This document shows positions 50,201-55,379 of a stretch of 64,000 nt of DNA, one piece after another (positions within the stretch are counted from its first letter, which is position 1; each line of letters opens with the position of its first letter). The stretch lies in contig NC_084489.1 in the NCBI RefSeq assembly GCF_030035675.1, positions 12,785,001-12,849,000 on the forward strand, given 5' to 3'. This stretch comes from Rhineura floridana (taxonomy: Eukaryota > Chordata > Lepidosauria > Squamata > Rhineuridae). Below the pieces are notes generated by a model. The model was not told the DNA's origin. It was given only the letters and a program-made list of their open reading frames with translations, and did not search any database. The translations under genes and the position numbers were made by a program.

Positions 50201-53200
50201 TACATTTCAATTGCAAACATGTTGTTTTGAAGAAAAAAAAAGTATTGGAACACACAGTGAATTAACCCAGTTCTTACTTCCAGAGTACTCGTGTGATGTG
50301 GACTCCCCCTCTTCGTGAAAGCTTTTCATATCCATTCCTTGTGGTTCAGATGCTGTTACTAACCTACATTCTCAGGTAGTTTGTATTCTTCTCCATTTTA
50401 CTTAAGTGTGAAGAATTAAAACAAAATTCCAAAAAAGGTATTGATTTATATACTCATACTGGGGAGATCATGATATTGCTACTATGCTTAGAATGTTGAA
50501 TACTGAAAGTTTGAGTACCTATTCCTCAATATTGGACCAGTGAATGGCACTGGTATAAAAACAGAAAGCTGAAATACCTTGAGGAAACCTTCGTCTTCTC
50601 TGAAACTCTTTTTAGCTATGTCAGAAATACTTGAGCTTGAGCCAAAAATATGTGGCTGCTCTAAGTACGTTCCCTATCTATGGTGGTTCTTTTTTGCAGT
50701 TTCTTTTCTTTCTTTATACAAATCATGTACAAGAATACCCCACATTAACATACGCAATGGGTCCAGAGCGAGTACTTAAACCGAAAATGTAAAAGTGAAG
50801 CACTACTTTTTTTCACTTATCGATGCATATACTGCACTGCAATTGTCATATACGGGCATAACTGATGTAAATAACTAAAATAAACACAGTAGGCCTTATT
50901 TTAAGAAAAAGTTTGTAGTTGGAGACTGATCGGGCAGTGGCGTCATGCCGTTAAGTGTCCGTTCTTACGAAGCGAGCGTACGTAAACGGGAATGGTGCTA
51001 CTGTAAATATGTCCATACTCGCGAGTGTCCGTAAAGTGAAGGTCCGTATAGCGGGGTATTCCTGTACATGATTTGGATCCATTTCAGTCTGACTTCAGGC
51101 CTGGACATGGGACTGAAACAGCCTTGGTCGCCTTGGTGGATGATATAAGTAGAGCGTTGGATAGGGGTGAATGCACCTTCCTCGTCCTCCTGGATCTCTC
51201 AGCAGCTTTTGATACAGTTGACCACAGTATACTTTTGGATCGCCTGGAGGGGGTAGGCATAGGGGGCACAGTACTGCAGTGGTTCCGTTCCTTCCTCTCT
51301 GATAGGCACCAAAGAGTAGCATTGGGGGATGAGGTTTCGGACCCTTGGCCTCTCACTTGTGGGGTGCTGCAGGGTTCCATCCTCTCCCCGATGCTATTCA
51401 ACATCTATATAAAGCCCCTGGGGGCTATCATCAGGAGATTTGGGCTGCAGTGTCACCAATATGCGGATGACACGCAGCACTATCTCTCATTTAAATCTTC
51501 ACCAAGGTCGACTGTAGAAACCCTGTCCAAGTGCCTGGAGTCGGTGGCTGGATGGGAAGGAATAAGCTGAAACTGAACCCTGAGAAAACCGAGATACTGT
51601 TCGTGGGAGACAAGGGAAGGTTAGGGGATCTCGACCTGGTGCTTAATGGGGTACGATTGCCCCTGAAAAACCAGGTCCGCAGCCTCGGGGCCATTCTTGA
51701 CTCCCAACTGTCCATGGAAGCTCAGGTGTCGGCTGTGAGCCGGGCAGCATTGTATCAACTTCATCTGATATGGAGGCTGTGCCCCTACCCCCCAATCATC
51801 TGCTCCCGTCGGTGGTACATGCCTTGGTCTCCTCTCGCTTAGACTACTGTAATGCGCTCTACATGGGGCTACCCTTGAAAACGGTCCGGAAATTGCAACT
51901 GGTACAGAATGCGGCGGCACGCCTGATCAAAGGCAGCCGCCGGCGAGATCACACAACTCCAGTGTTAAAAGAACTACATCGGCTACCAGTGGCTTGCTGG
52001 GCCCAATTCAAGATGTTGGTTTTGACCTTTAAATCCCTATACGGCCTCGGCCCAGTCTATCTGAAGGAGCGCCTCCAGCATCATCAGCGATGCCGCCCAA
52101 CAAGATCAGCCTCAAAAGACCTTCTCTCTATCCCATCAGTCAAAACAGCCAGACTGGTGAGGAATAGAGAGAGGGCTTTTTCAATTGTGGCCCCCACCCT
52201 GTGGAACTCAGTCCCAAATGATCTCCGCCTTGCCCCCTCTATAATGAGTTTCCGCTGGGCCATGAAGACCTGGCTCTTCAGGCAGGCCTTTGGGGAGGAT
52301 TAGATTTTATTATTATTATTTTAATGTTTACTGGATTGCTATGTTATTAGATGTGTAGATAGATTTTATTATTATTATTGGCTCAGATTCTAATGTTTAT
52401 TGCACTGATATGCTAATTTGTACATCGCCCAGAGTGGCTGGAGAACCAGCCAGATGGGTGACTAAGAAATTTAATAAATAAATAAATAAATAAATAAATA
52501 ATAGTGTTCCATTGGCTTGATTAGAAAAAGGAGAAGGGTTTGCAATCACGGTTACTTAGTGTTTCTGGGGACATACTTGTCTCCTAATATGCTACCATTC
52601 TGTAGAGGTGGTGAACACATGACATGGTAGGTGGGATGGCAAGTGCACCACTCATAGTGAGGTATTTGCAATTATGAGTTCTTTCTGTATGAGAAAGTAA
52701 ATGAAGCACATGCAGTTTCCTTTTGCTACATATCTATAGACATCATTCCTTACTGGGGGAAGAAGTTTAACATCTGACATGGCTGAATACCAGGTTGATC
52801 TGTACACGAGATCTTCCTGAAACTGCTGTATTTTCAGTCTAGGGATGAATAGTGGGTTCAGGGTGATCCTGGATACATTTAAATCCAGTAAGTGGCTGAG
52901 TCAGAAGTTGCTAGCTACCTCTGGTAAAAGGGGTAGATAGTTGAGACTGTGTATGAGCCTGAGACCTATTGCAGTGGGTTGAGAAATAAGATTTGCCCAA
53001 TATTATATGGAAATGATATTGATAACATGAGTGGTGGGTTTTTAAAATAAAATTCTTGTGTTGATACAATGTTTTTGTAATGATGATTAAAAATATTGCC
53101 CGAAAGACACTTTCATATCTTTTTTATATAACAAACATTCTGGTTTGCATATCTTTTGTACACACAAATTTCTACATTATAATTTCCTTTTTGATGCTAT

Positions 53201-53488
53201 GAGTGTGATGATTCGTAACATTATTGAGGTTTAGCCAAAGCTTTTTAAATTATATATATATTTTTGCTTTGACTTTTGTAAGTGAAAATATGAAGTAGTT
53301 TGAAATACTTCATCCTCTGTTGGACTTCAGATTAAGGAACAATCCTAATGTTGTTAAACTTACTGCTCTTTTATTTTTTCCCCCCAAGGACTCAGAATGT
53401 TAATAGAAGAGCCCTGATTGCACTGTCTGTTTCTAATGTTTTTTTCATGCTTCCATGGCAGTTTGCTCAGTTTGTTCTTCTAACACAG
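16826..53488 (+). CDS. DPY19L1: DPY19L1, dpy-19-like C-mannosyltransferase (exons 1-9, 5' part)
   Basis: Spliced host gene; the nine exons join in phase for 358 codons and the gene continues beyond the window. DPY-19 family proteins are multi-pass ER membrane enzymes of the GT-C fold. They attach mannose from dolichol-phosphate-mannose to tryptophans of WxxW motifs in thrombospondin and cytokine-receptor modules. Visible layout: a disordered Gly/Pro/Arg-rich N terminus (1-90), a basic amphipathic stretch (95-119), a first hydrophobic segment around TVAGILHW, the conserved luminal loop [19 protein letters not shown] (133-151), [10 protein letters not shown] (158-167), a tryptophan-rich loop ending [12 protein letters not shown], then hydrophobic segments at about 251-272, 280-290, 310-324 and 333-356. 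Length fits roughly the first half of the usual 650-750 residues. The paralogue call (L1 rather than L2, L3 or L4) rests on remembered similarity in the [19 protein letters not shown] and [19 protein letters not shown] blocks. Confidence 0.9.
17884..18430. repeat. Two SINE-like dispersed repeat fragments
   Basis: Both fragments start with the same phrase, gccttcaagtcagt followed by cttatggc and a run ending cctaggaatc or cccatgaat (17893 and 18080). The second continues 'agggttttcatggtaagtggtattcagagggg' and ends near ggggatttgaattcacagactc, which resembles the reverse complement of a tRNA-type B box. This points to decayed tRNA-derived SINE copies. The middle of the second copy is GC-rich, with a repeated 'cagctgc' motif. 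Confidence 0.55.
20445..20560 (-). mobile_element. CR1/L2-group LINE 3' tail
   Basis: Reverse-oriented LINE 3' end. (att)n then tttattacatttgtatacc, followed by cgccgaagctctctgggtgg, matches the tail of the LINE at 21806-24302 (accgccc...agctctcagggcgg). 5'-truncated; only about 115 bases remain. Confidence 0.7.
20751..20880. repeat. Foldback (MITE-like) repeat, intact arms
   Basis: The arms at about 20767-20802 and 20835-20872 are near-perfect reverse complements: gtgtgcctccagatgttgtt against aacaacatctggaggcacac, extending through ggaccacaa.tcccatc. The loop is about 32 bases. Decayed relatives lie at 30686-30800 and 48838-48970. The arms would allow a DNA-transposon MITE origin, but no target duplication is certain. 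Confidence 0.75.
21161..21185 (+). CDS. DPY19L1: DPY19L1 exon 2, 25-nt microexon
   Basis: Acceptor tcttaaacag, donor cactg|gtaag. With one base carried from exon 1 and one base given by exon 3 it encodes A-TVAGILH and the first two bases of W. The GILHW block directly precedes the conserved luminal loop in DPY19 proteins. The phases fit exactly (1 + 25 + 1 = 27), which is the main support for so short an exon. Confidence 0.82.
21578..21745 (+). repeat. Dispersed repeat starting aagaacataagaa
   Basis: aagaacataagaagtgccct followed by gctggatcagg and, after a gap, ggatgcccatgggaagccca. The same opening phrase recurs at 56083-56135, inside the DIRS-like fossil (aagaacataagaaaagcctg). A short interspersed family common in squamate sequence, by memory; clade not assigned. 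Confidence 0.6.
21806..24302 (-). mobile_element. CR1/L2-group LINE, 5'-truncated, nearly intact RT
   Basis: Antisense non-LTR retrotransposon. From its 5' end it begins inside the endonuclease domain ([16 protein letters not shown], then PLSWTDH), then has a linker, reverse transcriptase ([42 protein letters not shown]) and the C-terminal block to KTYLFAQAF near 22014. The 3' UTR ends in gggcggtttagaaatgtaat and an aaataaat-type tail. The reading frame is open for about 490 codons, shifts once just after YADD (about 22810-22880), and is open again for about 270 codons. A single frameshift and no stops suggest a fairly young copy. The family is of the CR1/L2 group ('L3-type' in lizards). Confidence 0.9.
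24896..24983 (+). CDS. DPY19L1: DPY19L1 exon 3 ([10 protein letters not shown] loop)
   Basis: Acceptor tttctttag, donor ATG|GTTAGA. Encodes codons 129-157, [16 protein letters not shown] and onward, the most conserved stretch of the family. The acidic residues here lie just after the first membrane segment. In GT-C glycosyltransferases this loop position holds the catalytic acidic residue, so a catalytic role is an inference from the fold. Confidence 0.95.
24984..26815 (+). other. DPY19L1 intron 3
   Basis: About 1.8 kb. A member of the AAACCATGG-type dispersed family lies at about 25480-25765. A GC-richer stretch at 25380-25470 and the remaining AT-rich sequence hold nothing else recognisable. 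Confidence 0.85.
25480..25765. repeat. AAACCATGG-type dispersed repeat, copy 1
   Basis: gcagcttgtcacagtccagttc, ccaacaaacttt, ctatggtttgtttgaaacaa and the end tgacatctgaatgcagcc. The same blocks recur at 38588-38965 (gctgcagcttg, ccaacaaactttg, gatttgtttcaaacaaac). Shorter copies carry the taaaccat and tgtgaatg blocks. Confidence 0.6.
26816..26953 (+). CDS. DPY19L1: DPY19L1 exon 4
   Basis: Acceptor ctctccttag, donor GAG|GTAAGC. Encodes codons 158-203, [19 protein letters not shown] through FNLYPE, in phase 0 at both ends. The strong match to DPY19L1 around [18 protein letters not shown] makes this exon nearly certain. Confidence 0.96.
26972..27105. repeat. Palindromic TACTCAGAAGTAA-family copy with LINE tail inside
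   Basis: acttacctgggagtaagtcc, cattgaactcagtggagctt, acttctgagtaaac form the two complementary halves. The end motif ttggattgcagcc is separated from them by a short LINE 3' tail (ggaggaaaggtgggatataa plus atgtaataaataaa, about 27050-27090). Confidence 0.7.
29204..29513 (-). mobile_element. tRNA-derived SINE with 10-bp target duplication
   Basis: About 310 bases flanked by ttcagttatt at 29194-29203 and 29514-29523. On the minus strand it opens with a tRNA-like head: GTCCTCCGTGGCGCAGAGTG leads into the A box (tggcgcagagtgg) and the B box GGAGTTCGATTCC follows. The body ends in cctttacctttttt at its 3' side (29204-29225). The inserted DNA splits LINE sequence that continues on both sides. Confidence 0.88.
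29699..30483 (+). mobile_element. Solo LTR (785 bp), Gmr1-like LTR relative
   Basis: Starts TGTGATGTTCC and ends GACGCCACA, closely resembling in parts the LTRs at 1566-2408 and 4679-5336 but in the opposite orientation. The flanks gggcc and gggtc match at four of five positions, a decayed target duplication. It lies within the old LINE of intron 4, in the sense orientation of DPY19L1. No internal region; fossil. Confidence 0.88.
30686..30800. repeat. Decayed foldback repeat (relative of 20751-20880)
   Basis: ctctccagattttgctggac on the left and gatgggagttggagtcaaca with cacctggtgg on the right are the decayed arms of the same foldback family. Confidence 0.6.
31897..32017 (+). CDS. DPY19L1: DPY19L1 exon 5, followed by a GC donor
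   Basis: Acceptor ttctgcacag. Encodes codons 204-243, [18 protein letters not shown] through GLSPVESCE, plus one base. The only donor that keeps the next exon in frame is GAAG|GCAAGT, so the intron begins with GC instead of GT. GCAAGT is the preferred consensus of the GC-AG class. Using the gt three bases further on would put exon 6 out of frame. Confidence 0.92.
32018..33232 (+). other. DPY19L1 intron 5 (GC-AG)
   Basis: About 1.2 kb, starting GCAAGT and ending TGATAG. The interior is AT-rich with no recognisable repeat or gene. Confidence 0.85.
33233..33326 (+). CDS. DPY19L1: DPY19L1 exon 6 (hydrophobic segment)
   Basis: Acceptor ctgtttgatag, donor CTAAG|GTAAGA. Encodes codons 245-274, [13 protein letters not shown] and a long hydrophobic run to FFLYGTYL, a membrane segment. 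The phases, one base in and two out, fit exons 5 and 7. Confidence 0.94.
33350..33780 (+). mobile_element. CR1/L2-group LINE 3' fragment
   Basis: Trace [20 protein letters not shown] corresponds to the [18 protein letters not shown] block of the copy at 51.1-52.5 kb. It is followed by '[16 protein letters not shown]' and a 3' UTR with gacctttctggtgaaggcc and an ataataac tail. 5'-truncated and decayed. Confidence 0.72.
36085..36236. repeat. AAACCATGG-type dispersed repeat
   Basis: gaaaccatagagcagttggc, actacgtgtgaactagcac, ccttgaaacaaatcataagt and catagtttgtttgggtc are the shared blocks of the family described at 25480-25765. Confidence 0.5.
37606..37631. repeat. (TA)n microsatellite
   Basis: About 13 uninterrupted TA units, with a second, shorter AT run near 37722-37733. 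Confidence 0.9.
37735..38065 (-). mobile_element. Penelope-like element 3' fragment
   Basis: On the minus strand the decayed frame reads [20 protein letters not shown], then [18 protein letters not shown], matching the end of the GIY-YIG endonuclease region of Penelope-like elements, where the conserved pattern is (K/R)E-x-FWI-x-L-x-T-L-x-P-x-GLN. Downstream is gctgatgaaggcggaagctg, followed by aaacgttttgttaataca. Flanked on both sides by AT-repeat DNA. Strongly truncated. Confidence 0.65.
38588..38965. repeat. AAACCATGG-type dispersed repeat, long copy
   Basis: Longest copy in the window: gagctggtttggatgtcacc at the left, gctgcagcttgatg and ccaacaaactttg in the middle, gatttgtttcaaacaaacct, and aataaaccatagtatattgt at the right. 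Shares several blocks in the same order with 25480-25765. Confidence 0.6.
39397..39454 (+). CDS. DPY19L1: DPY19L1 exon 7
   Basis: Acceptor has a long C tract (ccccccacccccag), donor GAG|GTAGGT. Encodes the end of S275 and codons 276-294, [19 protein letters not shown]. The FFNHGE block is conserved and leads into exon 8. Confidence 0.94.
39625..39712. repeat. Palindromic TACTCAGAAGTAA-family copy
   Basis: tttacttggaagtaagtccc and ctcactcccaagtaactgta are the complementary outer halves, with a decayed centre. Same layout as 19662-19741 and 26972-27105. Confidence 0.65.
39786..39840 (-). mobile_element. LINE 3' tail fragment
   Basis: tatttatttatttattaaat followed by gtatatccaacctttcctc matches the reverse of the CR1/L2-group tail (gaggaaaggtgggatata plus aataaataaa) seen at 27050-27090. 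Confidence 0.6.
40319..41560 (-). mobile_element. Classical CR1 LINE, 5'-truncated
   Basis: Antisense CR1. On the minus strand the reverse transcriptase begins at [17 protein letters not shown], then [13 protein letters not shown] and FADDTKLGG, followed by the long C-terminal region ([43 protein letters not shown]). It ends with the CR1 3' UTR, tggaagggg.c and the 8-bp tail repeat (attctatg) at 40319-40345. It starts inside the RT domain. At least one frameshift near the FADD block (about 41200) and the missing 5' end make it dead. Confidence 0.93.
42780..43080 (-). mobile_element. CR1/L2-group LINE remnant
   Basis: gttctcagggcagattacaa followed by an aaaataataaaacagc run and, further on, gccaaagtcagggcaccata mirror the 3' UTR and C-terminal end of the LINE at 21806-24302. 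Very decayed. Confidence 0.5.
43480..47661 (+). mobile_element. APE-type LINE (Vingi/I-group-like), near full length
   Basis: Sense-oriented non-LTR retrotransposon of about 4.2 kb. ORF1 (43495-44061, 188 codons, no zinc knuckle seen) is followed after 18 bases by ORF2 from an ATG at 44080. ORF2 holds an apurinic-type endonuclease ([17 protein letters not shown] then a stop, [11 protein letters not shown]), reverse transcriptase ([43 protein letters not shown]) and a C-terminal zinc-binding block ([18 protein letters not shown], 47156-47215). Breaks: TGA replacing the Trp of QETW at 44194-44196, a frameshift near 44700, loss of the catalytic (F/Y)ADD segment around 46220-46290, and more shifts after that. 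The 3' end is gtaataaagttgttgttgttg. Clade is uncertain: Vingi- or I/Jockey-like; not CR1. Confidence 0.85.
47662..48120 (-). mobile_element. CR1/L2-group LINE remnant
   Basis: Minus-strand trace [20 protein letters not shown] and then [20 protein letters not shown] match the C-terminal RT region of the L3-type copies, followed by a decayed 3' UTR toward 47665. It directly abuts the (TTG) tail of the preceding LINE. Confidence 0.7.
48600..48835 (-). mobile_element. CR1/L2-group LINE remnant
   Basis: gaacaaactgcctgggtgaa, ggagagagcattccacagtt and gcctccactgagaaggcc mirror the reverse of the 'AFSVVAPxLWNALP' region and 3' UTR of this LINE group. Confidence 0.6.
48838..48970. repeat. Decayed foldback repeat (relative of 20751-20880)
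   Basis: ccttccagatattgatggac on the left and ataatgggaattttagttca with gatcatctggagggtcac on the right are the arms. The centre, catgatcatggtcaggg, also matches the family loop. Confidence 0.62.
50284..50375 (+). CDS. DPY19L1: DPY19L1 exon 8
   Basis: Acceptor cttacttccag, donor CTCAG|GTAGTT. Encodes codons 295-324, [18 protein letters not shown] and a hydrophobic run [26 protein letters not shown] is a hallmark block of the family. Confidence 0.96.
50731..51064. mobile_element. Tigger/pogo-like MITE with TA target duplication
   Basis: 334 bp. The left end caagaataccccac and the reverse complement of the right end, caggaataccccgc, form terminal inverted repeats, flanked by TA on both sides (50729-50730, 51065-51066). 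CAGG-type ends with CCCC and a TA duplication are typical of pogo/Tigger elements of the Tc1/mariner superfamily. The right arm contains several gtccgt/cgtac motifs and there is no transposase. The immediate flanks (aaatcatg left, catgattt right) are also reverse complements of each other. Confidence 0.75.
51065..52500 (+). mobile_element. CR1/L2-group LINE, 5'-truncated
   Basis: Sense-oriented. Starts in the RT domain at [20 protein letters not shown], then [45 protein letters not shown], and after one frameshift near 51550 continues [13 protein letters not shown], and after another near 51780 to [18 protein letters not shown] and TWLFRQAF. The 3' UTR has cgcccagagtggctgg and a tail of seven aaat-type repeats (52470-52500). 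Compared with 21806-24302 it belongs to a different subfamily of the same group. Confidence 0.92.
53389..53488 (+). CDS. DPY19L1: DPY19L1 exon 9, last exon in the window
   Basis: Acceptor ccccccaag (AAG rather than CAG), donor CAG|GTAAGA. Encodes codons 326-358, [19 protein letters not shown] and [14 protein letters not shown], a membrane segment. It ends in phase 0. The remaining half of the protein must lie beyond 64000, since no further family block was found between here and the window end. Confidence 0.95.
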
Positions 53489-53799
53489 GTAAGACAATTT
53501 CAATAAAACTGATATTAATTATAATTATCCATTTATATTTAATGTTGCAGTTCAAAAAATAGTTCAAAACAGTGTGTAGCATTACAAGACACATACACAT
53601 TCATGGGAGGTGCAGACCCAGTTAAGCAATAGGATTGCTGATGGTGGCGCGCTTCTTCACTAGTTCTCCATAGAGCAGCTGGTTCCTTTCTTATACATAG
53701 GATGGTGGAAGGTGTATGTATTACAAGATGTGTATGCTTACACAAATAAGCTCACTGTGTAATCTGTATTACATGTTATGCATTAAAATAATACATTAC

Positions 53800-53985
53800 A
53801 TTACAAGTCTATGGCCTGCTTTGCTCATAACACTAAGCCATAGGTTTTTTTAGCCAAAGGGTGGTTTGTTTGAACACCAAAACACAGCCCAGCAGATTAT
53901 CCTGATTGCTTTCTGGTGATAAACCACAATGTAAAGCCATAGTTTGTTAGCTTAAAATAACAGATTGTTTTTGCCTATGCTCATC
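53800..53985. repeat. AAACCATGG-type dispersed repeat
   Basis: cactaagccataggtttttt, ggtggtttgtttgaacacca, ggtgataaaccacaatgtaa and gccatagtttgttagc are the shared blocks. A similar copy (gagataactcatggtttgat, aaaccacggttaaatcaaac, gtgttatgtgtgaatgtagc) follows at 54555-54668. Confidence 0.58.
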
Positions 53986-55379
53986 AACCTAGAGGCATGA
54001 GCAGCTTTTGATAATGCTTTACCTGAAAAAGCCCTTGCTCCTAATTGCCTGGCAGAAGACACTTATACCCATCCAACAGCTATATGGCAAGCTCTTCCTC
54101 ACAAGCCAGGCCACAGCTGCTTGATGAGAAGAAGGGGATACTTAAAGAGACCATTCTGCTCTTTTACTAACATCTATGCAGGGGTTTTTGTATTAAAAGT
54201 ACTAATTCAATTATTCAGGTTTTCTTGACTGTTAAACATACTTACAATAAAATAATTAACTCTTTACAGGAACAAAACACTGACCTTTCACAGTGCGCAC
54301 TTATTTTTTTTAAAGGGAAAGCTATGCTGACAGGAAACCTGCCAAGAAAAAAGTTTGTTGCTCCACTAGGTTGGGGTAGGAGAGGGTTAAGGAGTTACCT
54401 TATTGAGAGATGGGAAAGGAGAGGGAAGCTGGCTTGACTTTGGCCAGCTGCTCTCAGCATGCCCCATGTTAAGGGAGCCGATGATCAGGTGAGGCAAAAT
54501 TAGTACTTGGGCACTGTGGAGGTGTTCATGATATCAGTTGGGCAACAAAGAGATGAGAGAAAAACAAACTATCCTTTTTGTTTTGTTGTCTGCGAGATAA
54601 CTCATGGTTTGATGAGCAAACCACGGTTAAATCAAACTTTGGCTAAGTGTTATGTGTGAATGTAGCCTTTACTTGTTGCCTTAGTTTAATGCAGTGACTT
54701 CAGTCACCATTATTGGAAGTGTGTGTAGATGTCCGCCCCAAAGTTAGTTGCTGTAGGTGACTTCTTCCCAGTGGTAACTTCCTATTTTATTTTTGTTTGA
54801 CTTTGTTATTATTTTGTTTGACTGTTTACAATGGTGGAAATGCATTGTCTGTGAAAAATAAGACTCTGTGAAATGCCTACCTTTCATAGAAGTGATTGTT
54901 TTCCTGTGCATGTGTGATGCTCTCAGGTAAGACTTGAACTCCACCTTGTGGTTGAAGGCAAAATAGCACTGTTCCATTGCTCTTGAATACTGTAGCTTTC
55001 CCTTAGCCTCAGGAAGCCAGGTCTATTTTGCCTTCACAAATTTGTGTGTCACACTTTCTGCTCCCTACTGTGATTCTTCCTTATTCAGGCTTGTATTCTG
55101 TGTCTTCGTGTATGTTGTTGATCTCGTTTGTCTGTTACGAACCCCCCCCCCCGCTCTTCATTGCCATTTGGCCTTCCCACCCTACCTCAAGTCCTCTGTC
55201 CTGCCCCCATTAATTGTCAGCCCCCTTTTAGACCCAAGCCGTGCTACAGCAGTCTCGCCCCAAGCGGCGCTATCTCATAGCCCACCTATTTTCCCCAGTG
55301 GGAAGCCTTAGCTAGGCAACAGTGGTAGCCCATTTGCTTCCTGCGATGGGGTAAGCTAAAGAAAAATTGACCATGGCGC

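Larger units (their letters stand above)
39455..50283 (+). other. DPY19L1 intron 7
   Basis: About 10.8 kb, the largest complete intron in the window. It contains a palindromic-family copy (39625-39712), a LINE tail (39786-39840), a classical CR1 (40319-41560), an old LINE remnant (42780-43080), an APE-type LINE (43480-47661), further LINE remnants (47662-48120 and 48600-48835), a foldback repeat (48838-48970) and small dispersed-repeat pieces (41594-41645, 48480-48535, 49105-49165, 49828-49870). Nothing recognised in 41650-42770, 43090-43470 and 49170-49820. Confidence 0.85.
50376..53388 (+). other. DPY19L1 intron 8
   Basis: About 3.0 kb. A Tigger-like MITE (50731-51064) abuts a truncated LINE (51065-52500). 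The rest, 50376-50720 and 52502-53388, is AT-rich with nothing recognised. Confidence 0.85.

Noticed and set aside
55028-55311. Possible further DPY19L1 exon in a hydrophobic + frame
   Set aside because: The hydrophobic residues do not match the next expected family block, there is no good acceptor/donor pair, and a C-run interrupts it.
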